Assembly: GCF_001635455.1 (NCBI RefSeq)
Contig: NZ_LWEH01000140.1
Coordinates: 101,437-165,436, forward strand
Length of the DNA: 64,000 nt
DNA from: Vibrio sp. HI00D65
GTDB lineage: Bacteria > Pseudomonadota > Gammaproteobacteria > Enterobacterales > Vibrionaceae
Direction: 5' to 3'
In this document: positions 11,199-21,294 of the stretch, one piece after another
Numbering within the stretch: the stretch's first letter is position 1
Layout: the number at the start of each line of letters is the position of its first letter
Notes under the pieces: generated by a model
Databases searched by the model: none
Told to the model about the DNA's origin: nothing
What the model saw: only the letters and a program-made list of their open reading frames with translations
Program-made: the position numbers and the translations under genes

Positions 11199-12314
11199 CT
11201 AAGCTAACCCAACTTCAACCAAGATCCGTTCCGCGATGCGGTCCAGAGGTAGGTCTTCAGTAGAAATGCCAGCTTTTGCTACAGCTTGAGGCATACCATA
11301 TACAACGCAGCTATCTTCATCTTGCGCCCAGACAGTCGAGCCCGCAGCTTTCAACATGCGTGAACCTTCACGACCATCTGCGCCCATGCCTGTCAGTATC
11401 ATAGACAATACTTTGTCGCCGTAGATCTTAGCTGCAGAACCGAAAGTCACATCGACACATGGTTTGTAGTTCATGCGATCGCCGCCATCAATAATTCTTA
11501 GGCGAGCCGAACCTGCACGACCATCAACCATCATCTGCTTACCGCCCGGAGCAAGGTAAGCAACACCAGGCTTCAACACATCTCCGTCTTGAGCTTCGCG
11601 AACTTCGATCTTACACAAGGTGTTCAAGCGACTAGCAAAAGCCGCAGTGAAAGTCGCAGGCATATGCTGAACTAGCGCAATCGGATGCGGGTAATTCGCA
11701 GGGATGCGCGTCAAAATTTTCTGTAGTGCAACAGGGCCGCCAGTCGATGTGCCAATGGCGGTTAGTTGATACTTTTTGCCCGAGGCTCTGAACTTCGCAG
11801 CACTTGCAGCAGCAGGTCTAGCGGCTGGAGCCGCATTAGATACCGATTGACGCAATGGCGTTGATGTTGAGGCTGCTGTCACTCTCGGTGCAATTGGCGC
11901 ACGACGCATAAAAGCACGTTTAGCCGCAATCTGAATCACACGCTGTTGAAGTAACGCAACGGCATCATCGCGGTTACGTGCTATGTCTTCAAACTTCTTA
12001 GGTAGGAAGTCTAAAGCACCCGCATCTAGAGCATCTAATGTCGCTTTAGCACCGTCATGCGTTAGCGATGAAAACATCAAAATAGGCGTTGGAGACGCCG
12101 CCATAATTTCACGAACGGCAGTGATACCGTCCATGACAGGCATTTCGATATCCATGGTAATTACGTCAGGTCTTAGCTGTTTCGCTTTCTCTACCGCTTC
12201 CTTACCATTTACCGCAACATCGATGACTTCTAGGCGAGCCTCTGAATTGATGATCTCGCTCACTCGACGACGAAAGAAGCTCGAATCATCAACGACTAAT
12301 ACTTTAATCGCCAT
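11199..12314 (-). CDS. cheB: Chemotaxis methylesterase CheB
   Basis: Response regulator with methylesterase activity that removes methyl groups from receptors during adaptation; activated by CheA. An N-terminal receiver domain (phospho-acceptor Asp55 in [10 protein letters not shown]) is joined by an Ala/Ser/Pro-rich linker (about residues 140-175) to a catalytic domain carrying the serine motif [11 protein letters not shown], the histidine motif [10 protein letters not shown] and the aspartate motif LTGMGADG. At 371 residues it is slightly longer than E. coli CheB (349) because of the linker. It follows cheA by 13 bp. Confidence 0.96.
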   Translation of the reverse strand: MAIKVLVVDDSSFFRRRVSEIINSEARLEVIDVAVNGKEAVEKAKQLRPDVITMDIEMPVMDGITAVREIMAASPTPILMFSSLTHDGAKATLDALDAGALDFLPKKFEDIARNRDDAVALLQQRVIQIAAKRAFMRRAPIAPRVTAASTSTPLRQSVSNAAPAARPAAASAAKFRASGKKYQLTAIGTSTGGPVALQKILTRIPANYPHPIALVQHMPATFTAAFASRLNTLCKIEVREAQDGDVLKPGVAYLAPGGKQMMVDGRAGSARLRIIDGGDRMNYKPCVDVTFGSAAKIYGDKVLSMILTGMGADGREGSRMLKAAGSTVWAQDEDSCVVYGMPQAVAKAGISTEDLPLDRIAERILVEVGLA

Positions 12315-12327
12315 ATTTATCCTTAAA

Positions 12328-14508
12328 TTAAATTCTTGACGCAGCTGCGTACTGCTTCAACAAGTCCGGCACATCTAGAATCAATGCAATGTGACCATCA
12401 CTTGTAATTGTTGCACCTGCCATGCCTGGCGTACCTTGCAACAGTTTATCAAGCGGCTTGATAACCACTTCTTCTTGACCGATAAGCGTATCAACAACAA
12501 AACCAACACGCTGGCTACCTAGTTGCACGATAACCACATGACCATGTCCTTTACGTAGCTCAACATCGCCAGCCTTCGGTGCAAGCCAGTTCTGCAAGTA
12601 GAACAATGGAATCGATTTATCTCGAACGATGATGGTCAACTGGCCATCAACCACGTTAGTGCGGCTTAAATCTAGGTGGAAAATCTCGTTAACCGAAGCC
12701 AAAGGCAGCGCAAATGGGTGACCAGAAACACCAACCATCAAGGTAGGTAGGATCGCTAGTGTCAGTGGAACCTTGATCGTAATCTTGGTGCCTTGTCCCA
12801 TTTCAGAATCGATATCAATTGAGCCATTCAGTGTGTTGATCGCTGTTTTCACAACGTCCATACCTACACCACGACCAGAGATATCAGAGATCTGCTCTTT
12901 ACTTGAGAAGCCTGGTGCGAAGATTAGGTTGAAACACTCTTTATTTGATAAACGAGAAGCAGCATCTTCATCCATCAGACCACGCTTGACCGCAATAGCA
13001 CGAAGCTTATCAGGGTCCATACCGCCACCGTCATCAACGATAGCCAGTTCAATGTGGTCACCCTCTTGAGAGGCAGATAGAATCACTTTACCGGTTCTTG
13101 ATTTACCCGCTATCACTCGGTCTTCCGGCATTTCAATACCGTGGTCAACTGAGTTTCTCACCAAGTGAATCAGTGGATCAGCAAGCGCTTCTACTAGGTT
13201 TTTATCTAGGTCCGTTTCTTCGCCGCGCATCTCAAGAACGATGTCTTTTTTCAGGCTACGAGCAAGGTCACGGACAACTCGAGGGAAACGACCAAATACT
13301 TTCTTGATCGGTTGCATACGAGTCTTCATTACCGCACCTTGTAGGTCTGCAGTAACAACATCTAGGTTAGAAACAGCTTTCGACATTTCTTCGTCGTTGC
13401 TATTTAAACCAAGGCTAACCAATCGGTTACGAACCAATACCAATTCGCCAACCATGTTCATAATGGTATCCAGCGTAGAGGTATCTACACGAACGGTCGC
13501 TTCCGCTTGTTGCTTTTTAGCAGGCGCTTTCACTTCCGCTTTCGCAGGGGCATTTGGTGTAGGTTCAGCTTTAACTGCTACTGGTGCAGCTGGTTGCGGC
13601 TTAGGCGCAGCTTGTGGTGCCACTGGTTTCGCTTCTGCTGGCTTAGTTGCAGCATCAAGTTCTTCAGCCGATGGACCGTTACCTGAACCATGTAATTGGT
13701 CAAGTAACATCTCAAACTCTTCGTCTGTCATCAGGTCATCACCTTCAGACATCGCCGAAACTGGAGCAACAGGAGGAGCTGGCGGTGGAGGCGGCGTCGA
13801 ACCCGTACTTGTCGGGCTGTTACCCGCACCATGCAGTTCGTCCAATAACTTTTCGAATTCGTCATCAGTGATATCACCACTATCAACCACAGGTTGTGGC
13901 GCAGCTGGTGCTGGCGGCGGTGTTGGTGCTACAGATGACGTTGGTGAACCACCTTTACCATGAAGTTCATCAAGCAGACGCTCGAATTCATCTTCAGAGA
14001 TATCGTCTACTGAAGAGGCGCTGATGCTCGGACTTTCGACAACCGGTTCAGGTTCAACAGCGATAGGCTCAGGGATAACAGGTGCAGGCGCTTCTACTGG
14101 TGCAACTTCATCCGCTGACTCTGGCTTACAAAGACGGTGAAGTTCATCCAATAATGCTTGATCTGCTGGCACTAAAGGTTCCTGATCTTGCACGGCTTGG
14201 AACTGTGTATTAACAGTGTCTAGAGCCTGCAGCATAGTATCCATCAAACCTGATGTTACGCTGCGTTGGCCATTGCGTAGAATGTCGAACACATTCTCAG
14301 CACCATGACAAGTATCCACCAGCTCAGTTAATGCTAGGAAACCAGCACCACCTTTTACTGTATGGAAACCACGGAAAATAGCATTTAATAGGTCTTTGTC
14401 GTCAGGGTTATTCTCAAGCTCTACCAGCTGCTCTGATAGAAGTTCAAGGATCTCTCCTGCTTCGACTAAAAAGTCCTGAAGAATATCTTCGTCTAAATCG
14501 TAGCTCAT
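12328..14508 (-). CDS. cheA: Chemotaxis histidine kinase CheA
   Basis: Central kinase of the array; phosphorylates CheY and CheB. Domains in the 726 residues: Hpt/P1 with phospho-acceptor His49 (FHTVKGG), a long Pro/Ala-rich linker (about 130-345), P3 dimerisation ([19 protein letters not shown]), P4 ATPase (N box [13 protein letters not shown]1 DDGGGMD, G2 GRGVGMDVV) and a C-terminal CheW-like P5. No ordinary P2 domain is visible. Instead the linker has three copies of a DEFExLLDELHG-type motif at about residues 169-184, 212-227 and 259-274, close in sequence to the CheY-binding peptides of FliM and CheZ in this window. In the flhA transcription unit. Confidence 0.96.
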   Translation of the reverse strand: MSYDLDEDILQDFLVEAGEILELLSEQLVELENNPDDKDLLNAIFRGFHTVKGGAGFLALTELVDTCHGAENVFDILRNGQRSVTSGLMDTMLQALDTVNTQFQAVQDQEPLVPADQALLDELHRLCKPESADEVAPVEAPAPVIPEPIAVEPEPVVESPSISASSVDDISEDEFERLLDELHGKGGSPTSSVAPTPPPAPAAPQPVVDSGDITDDEFEKLLDELHGAGNSPTSTGSTPPPPPAPPVAPVSAMSEGDDLMTDEEFEMLLDQLHGSGNGPSAEELDAATKPAEAKPVAPQAAPKPQPAAPVAVKAEPTPNAPAKAEVKAPAKKQQAEATVRVDTSTLDTIMNMVGELVLVRNRLVSLGLNSNDEEMSKAVSNLDVVTADLQGAVMKTRMQPIKKVFGRFPRVVRDLARSLKKDIVLEMRGEETDLDKNLVEALADPLIHLVRNSVDHGIEMPEDRVIAGKSRTGKVILSASQEGDHIELAIVDDGGGMDPDKLRAIAVKRGLMDEDAASRLSNKECFNLIFAPGFSSKEQISDISGRGVGMDVVKTAINTLNGSIDIDSEMGQGTKITIKVPLTLAILPTLMVGVSGHPFALPLASVNEIFHLDLSRTNVVDGQLTIIVRDKSIPLFYLQNWLAPKAGDVELRKGHGHVVIVQLGSQRVGFVVDTLIGQEEVVIKPLDKLLQGTPGMAGATITSDGHIALILDVPDLLKQYAAASRI

Positions 14509-14517
14509 ACGTTACCT

Positions 14518-15249
14518 TTAAAATCCAAGACTGGATAACAAATCGTCGACTTCATCTTGAGAAGCAACAGCATCTTCACGCTCTTCTGGATCCATGATTG
14601 GTCCTTCTGGAGTAATCGATGCTTTCTTCTCTGATGTTGGAGTTGGCTCAATCTGATTCGCACCAAAGACGGTGAGAATCTCAACCAAGCGCCCTTCAAC
14701 CTCATTCACCAAGGTAATAACTTTGCTAATAATCTGCCCAGTTAAGTCTTGGAAATCCTGAGCCATTAAGATTTCAGTCAGTTGTCCACGTAGTTCGGTA
14801 CTATCGCCCTCTACTTGGACAAGCAATCCATCAATGCGGTGACATAAAGCTTTAAATTGTGCCAGCTCAATGCGGCCATGCATCAGTTCATTCCATTGAG
14901 GCCTTACTTGAAGTAAACACTCGTGTAGGTTGTCTGCGATTGGCATACAGCGATCGACAGCGTCCATCGTTTTATTTGCCGCAACTTCCGTTTTATCAAT
15001 GACATACTGAAGGCGATCCCTTGCATCAGGGATTTCATCATTTGCGATAACGCTAATGCGCTCGTCAAAGTTGAATTGTGTCAAAGAGTCATGGAGGTCG
15101 CGAGTCAGACTACCTATTTCTTGAAGCATTGGATTGTCTTGAAGACTAAAGTTGTCCTCATAAATGCTTCTAACAAGAGAATCAGCACCTTGCTGCTCAT
15201 CGTTTTCAAGCAGCTCTACTAATTTTTTTGCTTGTTCTAATGAAATCAT
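14518..15249 (-). CDS. cheZ: Chemotaxis phosphatase CheZ
   Basis: Dephosphorylates CheY-P. The 243-residue protein is mostly helical, with the catalytic helix segment LTEILMAQDFQDLTGQIISKV carrying the family's Asp and Gln, and ends in a flexible tail with the CheY-docking peptide DEVDDLLSSLGF, matching the E. coli CheZ C-terminus. The ATG at 15249 (MISLEQAKKLVELL) was preferred over one 24 bp upstream because it has an AAGG ribosome site and fits family length. It ends 10 bp before cheA. Confidence 0.94.
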   Translation of the reverse strand: MISLEQAKKLVELLENDEQQGADSLVRSIYEDNFSLQDNPMLQEIGSLTRDLHDSLTQFNFDERISVIANDEIPDARDRLQYVIDKTEVAANKTMDAVDRCMPIADNLHECLLQVRPQWNELMHGRIELAQFKALCHRIDGLLVQVEGDSTELRGQLTEILMAQDFQDLTGQIISKVITLVNEVEGRLVEILTVFGANQIEPTPTSEKKASITPEGPIMDPEEREDAVASQDEVDDLLSSLGF

Positions 15250-15362
15250 CCTGAGTTCGGCCTTACTCCGCATATTTGTGACGCTTCAACGTTTGAGAGA
15301 AACGGGAAACTAAAAAGTTAATCTCTCTCTAGAAGCGCCTAAAAATAGGTTATTTTTAATGC

Positions 15363-15731
15363 TTATAATCGCTCAAAAATCTTATCTAGTTTCTCTTTAA
15401 GAGTTGCGGCAGTGAAAGGCTTCACAATGTAACCATTTACACCCGCTTGCGCAGCTTCGATGATCTGCTCACGCTTCGCTTCTGCTGTGATCATTAGCAC
15501 TGGAAGGTGCTTAAGTTCAGCGTCTGCACGAATGTGTTTTAGCAGGTCGATACCTTGCATGCCCGGCATGTTCCAGTCAGTTACCACGAAATCAAATTCG
15601 CCTTTTTTCAGCATAGGTAACGCGGTCAAGCCATCGTCTGCTTCTTGTGTGTTGTTGAAACCTAAGTCGCGAAGTAGGTTTTTAACAATTCGGCGCATCG
15701 TTGAAAAATCATCAACAATGAGAATTTTCAT
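15363..15731 (-). CDS. cheY: Chemotaxis response regulator CheY
   Basis: Single receiver domain; when phosphorylated by CheA it binds FliM and changes motor rotation. The 122 residues show the acidic pair Asp7-Asp8 ([12 protein letters not shown]), phospho-acceptor Asp52 ([11 protein letters not shown]), the conserved Thr in MITAEA and Lys in YIVKPF. The start at 15731 was chosen because it gives the exact family N-terminus; the open frame extends 66 bp upstream but would run into fliA. About 110 bp separate it from cheZ. Confidence 0.96.
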   Translation of the reverse strand: MKILIVDDFSTMRRIVKNLLRDLGFNNTQEADDGLTALPMLKKGEFDFVVTDWNMPGMQGIDLLKHIRADAELKHLPVLMITAEAKREQIIEAAQAGVNGYIVKPFTAATLKEKLDKIFERL

Positions 15732-15774
15732 GTTTTTGTTCAAATTAGCCTCCACTGAATAAAAATCAGTGTTG

Positions 15775-16512
15775 TTAGTCGTTCTGTGTCCAAGCACTTA
15801 ATTTAGTGCGTAAACGCTGCATAGATTGGCTCAATATTTGGCTGACACGAGATTCGCTGACACCCAATACTTCCCCAATCTCTTTTAAATTGAGTTCTTC
15901 GTCGTAATAAAGCGAAAGCACTAGGCCTTCTCTTTCCGGAAGCTGTTTTATCGAATCGATCAAAGCTTGGCGGAATGACTCATCAGCAACTCCTTGAAAA
16001 GGCGCGTTATCTTGAGAGTCTTCATTCGGAGATATTACATCATCTGAGACGCCTAAATCTTCGATCCCGACCAGTCTTGAGCAATTAATATCAGTTAAAG
16101 CACTATGATACTGCTCTAAACTGAGTCCCATGTGCTTTGCCACTTCGGCATCGCTTGGGTCGCGGTTGAGAGTGCTCTCTAATTCCGCAATTGCACTGCT
16201 GATTTCTCGATTGTTTTTATGAACCGATCTCGGTACCCAATCTCCTCGGCGAATGTCATCCAACATTGCACCACGGATTCGAATACCGGCATACGTCTCA
16301 AAGCTTGCGCCTTTGGTACCATCATAGTTTTGTTGCGCTTCAATCAAGCCGATCATGCCAGCTTGAATCAAGTCATCAACCAATACATTAGGCGGTAATC
16401 GCCCCAACAAGTGATGAGCGATACGTTTAACCAACACAGAGTACTTCTCAAAAAAAGCCTGTTGGCTATTGTGATTAGCGTGTTGGTCGTAGGTAAGCGC
16501 TTTATTCACCAA
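15775..16512 (-). CDS. fliA: RNA polymerase sigma-28 factor FliA
   Basis: Directs late flagellar genes such as the flagellins. The 245 residues have the sigma-70 family regions: region 2 ([20 protein letters not shown] with [17 protein letters not shown]), region 3 ([11 protein letters not shown]) and region 4 helix-turn-helix ([20 protein letters not shown]). Length is like E. coli FliA (239). It overlaps flhG by 11 bp. Three well-matched sigma-28 promoters occur upstream of the flagellin genes in this same window. Confidence 0.96.
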   Translation of the reverse strand: MVNKALTYDQHANHNSQQAFFEKYSVLVKRIAHHLLGRLPPNVLVDDLIQAGMIGLIEAQQNYDGTKGASFETYAGIRIRGAMLDDIRRGDWVPRSVHKNNREISSAIAELESTLNRDPSDAEVAKHMGLSLEQYHSALTDINCSRLVGIEDLGVSDDVISPNEDSQDNAPFQGVADESFRQALIDSIKQLPEREGLVLSLYYDEELNLKEIGEVLGVSESRVSQILSQSMQRLRTKLSAWTQND

Positions 16513-17389
16513 ATGGTTCCTCTACAAATTCAGTACGGTTCAGCAGTCTTTCAACAAAGAACTCCAAGTGTCCACTTGGTGTTTTTGGTATTGACCAGGT
16601 CAATGCTTTATTTGCCAATGAGCTGATTGCCAATGCAGCTGGAGAGCGAGGAAACGCGTCGACTACAATTTTCTGCCTCTTGACTGATTGACGTACTTTA
16701 TCATCTAAAGGAATACATGCTACGAGTTCGAGGCTCACATTCAAGAAGCGCTCTGTGACCAAAGTCAATTTTGCAAATAATTCTCGGCCTTCACGGTAGC
16801 TTCTGACCATATTTGCGACAACTTTAAATCGCTGAACTTGGTGCTCTCTGCTCAAAAGCTTAATTAATGCATATGCATCTGTGATTGAGGTAGGTTCATC
16901 ACATACCACAACCACCACATCTTGCGCGGCTCTTGAGAAACTGATCACCATGTCCGAGATACCAGCCGCGGTATCTACTAGCAAGATGTCCATCTCGTCT
17001 TCAAGCGTACCAAATGCGCGAATCAAACCAGCGTGTTGTGCGTGCGATAGCTCTGTCATGCTCTGAGTACCTGAAGTCGCTGGAATGATTTTAATTCCGT
17101 GCGGACCTTCCACAATCGCATCTTTGAGTTCACACTCACCCGCTAACACATGTCCAAGGTTTCGCTTAGAGCGAATACCCAACATGATATCGACGTTTGC
17201 AAGGCCTAAGTCGGCATCAAGCACCATAACTTTTTTACCTTGGCGCGCCATACAAATAGCCATACCTAACGTCACGTTAGATTTACCAACGCCACCTTTA
17301 CCGCCCGTTACCGCAATAACTTTGGTGATAGAAGGCTTGGTTAAGCGACGGAGGCCGCTAGCTTGATCGTGTATCATATTTTCATTCAT
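16502..17389 (-). CDS. flhG: FlhG (FleN), MinD-like regulator of polar flagellar number
   Basis: ParA/MinD-type ATPase that limits flagellar number, in vibrios by opposing FlhF and FlrA. The deviant Walker A (GGKGGVGKSNVTLG) is followed by VMVLDADLGLANVDIMLG and a Walker B-like ILLVDTAAGISDMV. The ATG at 17389 gives 295 residues and has a GGCGGA ribosome site immediately after the flhF stop; the open frame extends 54 bp further but would overlap flhF. The C-terminus overlaps fliA by 11 bp. Confidence 0.95.
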   Translation of the reverse strand: MNENMIHDQASGLRRLTKPSITKVIAVTGGKGGVGKSNVTLGMAICMARQGKKVMVLDADLGLANVDIMLGIRSKRNLGHVLAGECELKDAIVEGPHGIKIIPATSGTQSMTELSHAQHAGLIRAFGTLEDEMDILLVDTAAGISDMVISFSRAAQDVVVVVCDEPTSITDAYALIKLLSREHQVQRFKVVANMVRSYREGRELFAKLTLVTERFLNVSLELVACIPLDDKVRQSVKRQKIVVDAFPRSPAALAISSLANKALTWSIPKTPSGHLEFFVERLLNRTEFVEEPFGE

Positions 17390-17402
17390 ATTTATCCGCC
17401 GC

Positions 17403-18914
17403 CTAGAGCCCTTCAGAATCGCTGTTCCAGTAATGAGGTTCATTCTCTGTAGATTTCTCTAATAGCTCATTTGCCTTAGCAATCATGTACTTTGGTTGAG
17501 CTATAACGATATCTTCAGGAACTCGTTGACCATTTGCTATATAAGCAACTGGTAATGCATTTTGTATTACGACACTGATGAATTCACCAAGACTGAGGGA
17601 TTCATCCAATTTAGTCATGATGCATCCCGACAATGGGATTCTTCTAAAGTGTTCAATTGTCTCTTGTAGTACTTTGCGTTGTGCTGTAGCCGGCAAAACA
17701 AGGTAGCTATTGATAACGGAGCCACTCTCTTGCATCAATGTGTCTAACTGCTCAGATAGACGAACATCTCGTTGTCCCATACCTGCAGTATCGACCAGAA
17801 TCAGGCGACGATTACGTAACTGGTATATTACATCGGCCAGTTCGCTAGAATCTTTAGCAACTCTTACAGGACAACCCATAATTCGACCATAAATCGATAA
17901 CTGCTCATGTGCACCTATACGATATGTATCCGTTGTCACTAGTGCGACGTTGTCTGCGCCATATTCCATGGCAGCGCGAGCCGCAAGCTTTGCAACCGTC
18001 GTCGTTTTACCCACGCCAGTTGGGCCAAGTAGAGCCACAATTCCGCCGCGTTTTAGAATGTCTTTTTGTGTCACGGAGATCTGGTCAGCAACCAAGGCTA
18101 ACAACGCCTTCCATGCACGAGCTGGTTTGGTATCTTCTGGAATGTAACAAGCCATCTGATCAGCAAGCTCTGCAGACACGCCCATTCGTTCCAGACGTTT
18201 GATAAGCATGGCTCTCAGCGGTTCACGACGCTCAACCTCCTGCCACATCAGTCCTGACACTTGATGCTCTAACAGACGGCGAATTGAGGTCATCTCTTCG
18301 CGCATCGTTTCCATTTCAGTATCAGAACCTTTGGATTGACCACTGTCACGGCCACGATCATAGCGAGTCGGATCTAAACGAGGCGCAGGGCGCTCAACTC
18401 GGCGATCTTCAGCAATCAATTTAGAAAGACCGGTTTTGCGAGCAAATGCTGAATCTAGGCTACCGCTCGATGGCTGGCTGTTGTGCGACAAGTTGCTATT
18501 GCTAGATTGGCGATTGAGTAATGCTGACAGAGAGTCTTCGTTTTCAGCGCGGTGCTGAGGTTCATCGTCCGTACCATGACTGTATTGCTTAAGCATGTTT
18601 GCAAAGCGCTTAGTCATTGAACGTCCACCTTCAGAATTTGACCGGAGGCTTACCTTGTCATCATCTAATTCGCGACGTCCTGCCGGAGCTGAGGGAGCGG
18701 CCATTTGCGTGTATTGGCTATGCACAGGCTGCTGAGGTTTGTTGAGTCTTGGGCTCGCTGCTGACGGGCTAGATTCGCCATCAATAGCGGCAACAATTTC
18801 CACGCCACCTGCGACCTTTTTGTTAGACATGATCACAGCGTCTGAACCAAGTTCTTCTTTCACTTGGAGCAGAGCAGTTCGCATGTCTTTTGCAAAAAAT
18901 CGTTTAATTTTCAA
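17403..18914 (-). CDS. flhF: FlhF, SRP-type GTPase for polar flagellar placement
   Basis: Signal-recognition-particle-type GTPase that marks the pole for flagellar assembly. The 503-residue protein has a basic N-terminal B domain, a long low-complexity linker, an N domain and a GTPase domain: G1 LLGPTGVGKTTTVAKLAA, VTTDTYRIGAHEQL, G3 VDTAGMGQRD and G4 TKLDES. Start appears to be TTG at 18914, which gives the normal N-terminus MKIKRFFAKDMRTAL. It is 27 bp downstream of flhA. Confidence 0.95.
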   Translation of the reverse strand: MKIKRFFAKDMRTALLQVKEELGSDAVIMSNKKVAGGVEIVAAIDGESSPSAASPRLNKPQQPVHSQYTQMAAPSAPAGRRELDDDKVSLRSNSEGGRSMTKRFANMLKQYSHGTDDEPQHRAENEDSLSALLNRQSSNSNLSHNSQPSSGSLDSAFARKTGLSKLIAEDRRVERPAPRLDPTRYDRGRDSGQSKGSDTEMETMREEMTSIRRLLEHQVSGLMWQEVERREPLRAMLIKRLERMGVSAELADQMACYIPEDTKPARAWKALLALVADQISVTQKDILKRGGIVALLGPTGVGKTTTVAKLAARAAMEYGADNVALVTTDTYRIGAHEQLSIYGRIMGCPVRVAKDSSELADVIYQLRNRRLILVDTAGMGQRDVRLSEQLDTLMQESGSVINSYLVLPATAQRKVLQETIEHFRRIPLSGCIMTKLDESLSLGEFISVVIQNALPVAYIANGQRVPEDIVIAQPKYMIAKANELLEKSTENEPHYWNSDSEGL

Positions 18915-18941
18915 TTCGATCGTCCGTTCTAATTAGGCGGC

Positions 18942-21041
18942 TTAATTACCAACAGCTTGTACTATACGTATCTGCTTTTCATCCGGTATTTCTTGGTAAG
19001 ACAGCACTCTTAAGCTTGGGATCGTGTTCTTCACGAATTTAGCTAGAGTCGAACGCAACACGCCTGAAGTCAGTAGCACTGCAGGCTCTCCTTTCAGCTC
19101 TTGCTCTTGAGTCGCTTGGCTAAGAGAGGTCTGTAAACGTTCCGCTAAACCAGGTTCAATACCAGCAGATTCTCCGCCGGATGCCTGCATGGTTTGATGC
19201 AAGATTTGTTCCAGCTCAGGGATTAAGGTTATTACAGGTAACTCTGGCTCTATCCCATTGATTTCCTGAACAATTAGTCGTTTCAATGAGATGCGAACTG
19301 CCGCAGTTAATATGTCAGGTTCTTGACTCTTGCTCGAGTACTCCGACAAAGTTTGGACTATGGTTCGGATATCACGGATTGGGATGGCTTCGTTGAGCAG
19401 ATTTTGTAGCACTTTCACTACCACACCAAGCTGCAGTTGATCCGGTACAAAGCCTTCAACCAACTTAGGTGTTGAGCGACTGAGCATCTCAAGTAGGTTC
19501 TGAACCTCTTCATGACCAATAAGCTGCGACGCATTATTAGTAAGCAGCTGGCTAAGGTGGGTTGCTAACACGGTCGACGAATCAACCACTGTATAGCCGA
19601 GAGCCTGAGCGTGTTCACGTTGTTCCTCACGAATCCATACCGCTTCTAGACCAAATGCTGGATCGATAGTCGGCTCACCGTCGATCATCCCGTACACTTG
19701 ACCTGGGTTAATCGCGAGCTCCATATCCGGCTTTATCTCAGCCTCACCCACTGCGACACCCATCAAGGTGATTCGGTAGCTGTTTGGTGTCAGTTCTAAG
19801 TTGTCACGGATGTGTACTGCTGGGATCAAGAAGCCGAAATCTTGAGACAACTTCTTACGCACACCTTTAACGCGTTCTAGTAGTTCTCCGCCTTGGTCTC
19901 TGTCTACCAGAGGAATCAAGCGATAGCCTACCTCAAGGCCAATAATATCAACAGGTTGTACGTCATCCCAAGAGAGCTCTTTTTGCGAACCTGTCTCTCC
20001 ACTAGCCTCAACAGCCACAGGGAGATCCGGCTCCAATGCCTTCTTCTTCTGTTTCTTATCGATGTAATAAGCCGCACCACCAGCAACCGCAGCTAAGCTC
20101 AAAAACGCGAAGTGTGGCATGCCAGGGACAATACCCATCACGCCGAGAATCGCCGCAGTGATCATCAAGGCTTTTGGATTGTCGAACATCTGGAAGATGA
20201 GCTGTTGGCCCATGTCTTCATCGGTATTTTGACGCGTTACCATCATAGCAGCAGCGATCGACAGTAATAGAGATGGAATTTGTGCAACCAGACCATCACC
20301 GATGGTCAGTAGAGTATAGATTTCGATAGCTTCACCGAAACCTAAATCAAATTGAGCCATGCCGATGCTCAAGCCACCAATGATGTTGATGAACAGGATC
20401 AAAATGCCCGCTATCGCATCACCTTTAACGAACTTCGAAGCACCATCCATCGAGCCATAGAAGTCGGCCTCTTTGGTAACTTCAAAACGTCGCAAACGCG
20501 CCTGATCTTGATCGATCAAACCCGCATTCAAATCGGCATCAATTGCCATTTGTTTACCCGGTAACGCATCCAAGGTAAAACGCGCACTTACTTCCGAGAT
20601 ACGGCCAGCACCTTTGGTAACAACCATGAAGTTGATGATCATTAAGATCAAGAACACCACTAAACCAACCGCGTAGTTACCACCGATAACTACGTTACCG
20701 AAGGCTTCAATCACGTTACCCGCAGCATCGCCACCTTCGTGACCGTGCAGCAGAACCACACGAGTAGATGCTACGTTCAAAGCCAATCGAAGCAGAGTCG
20801 CAATTAGGAGGACGGTCGGGAAAGCGGCGAAATCTAGAGGTCTTCGGGTATAAACCGACACCAGCAACACAACCATAGCGAGTGCGATATTGAAGGTGAA
20901 GAACATATCCAGCAAAAACGCAGGAATTGGCAACACCACCATCGCCAGCGTGGCAAGTACCATAACAGGCGCACCAATAGCAGGCATGGCACGGTTAGGG
21001 ATTTTTGGTAGCTTGTCCGCAAAAGGCAGGGAAAATTTCAT
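18942..21041 (-). CDS. flhA: Flagellar export gate protein FlhA
   Basis: Ion-conducting export-gate component of the flagellar type III apparatus. The 699-residue protein has eight membrane segments in the N-terminal half, the conserved cytoplasmic FHIPEP loop (ARFTLDALPGKQMAIDADLN then RRFEVTKEADFYGSMDGA), and a large cytoplasmic C-terminal domain that binds substrate-chaperone complexes. The ATG at 21041 (MKFSLPFADKLPKIPNRA) matches the family N-terminus; a TTG 42 bp upstream is possible but atypical. First gene of the flhA-flhF-flhG-fliA-che run, with a sigma-54 promoter about 140 bp upstream. Confidence 0.95.
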   Translation of the reverse strand: MKFSLPFADKLPKIPNRAMPAIGAPVMVLATLAMVVLPIPAFLLDMFFTFNIALAMVVLLVSVYTRRPLDFAAFPTVLLIATLLRLALNVASTRVVLLHGHEGGDAAGNVIEAFGNVVIGGNYAVGLVVFLILMIINFMVVTKGAGRISEVSARFTLDALPGKQMAIDADLNAGLIDQDQARLRRFEVTKEADFYGSMDGASKFVKGDAIAGILILFINIIGGLSIGMAQFDLGFGEAIEIYTLLTIGDGLVAQIPSLLLSIAAAMMVTRQNTDEDMGQQLIFQMFDNPKALMITAAILGVMGIVPGMPHFAFLSLAAVAGGAAYYIDKKQKKKALEPDLPVAVEASGETGSQKELSWDDVQPVDIIGLEVGYRLIPLVDRDQGGELLERVKGVRKKLSQDFGFLIPAVHIRDNLELTPNSYRITLMGVAVGEAEIKPDMELAINPGQVYGMIDGEPTIDPAFGLEAVWIREEQREHAQALGYTVVDSSTVLATHLSQLLTNNASQLIGHEEVQNLLEMLSRSTPKLVEGFVPDQLQLGVVVKVLQNLLNEAIPIRDIRTIVQTLSEYSSKSQEPDILTAAVRISLKRLIVQEINGIEPELPVITLIPELEQILHQTMQASGGESAGIEPGLAERLQTSLSQATQEQELKGEPAVLLTSGVLRSTLAKFVKNTIPSLRVLSYQEIPDEKQIRIVQAVGN

Positions 21042-21182
21042 AAATCTAGATAGTTTCGCTAAGTTGTCGCCATTCGCCAACAAGTCGGGCTTAGGGCTAA
21101 GCTATGTTGCCAACGTAACAGCAACAAGGTTTATTATTGATCAAGTTTATCATGACCGGCTTATAATGTTCGGGATTGATAC

Positions 21183-21199
21183 AGCAAACACTGTACCAA
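21183..21199 (-). promoter_or_regulatory. Sigma-54 promoter upstream of flhA
   Basis: Minus-strand TTGGTACAGTGTTTGCT: GG and GC are exactly 10 bases apart, and TTGG and TTGCT match the -24/-12 consensus. It fits known FlrA- and sigma-54-dependent control of flhA operons in vibrios. Confidence 0.75.
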
Positions 21200-21294
21200 T
21201 ATCGAACGTCAATATATCAGCGCTTAGTTGTCAAATAGAAGCTAATTAGTTCCTCTATTATTAAGCTTCATAAGGCTGAGCTCAAGTAATTGAT

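Noticed and set aside
13241..13963. 240-codon plus-strand frame opposite cheA
   Set aside because: Shadow frame created by Pro/Ala-rich codons of the CheA linker; no ribosome site or family match.
15732..15797. N-terminal extension of CheY
   Set aside because: It would overlap fliA and add residues not found in any CheY; the ATG at 15731 gives the exact family start.
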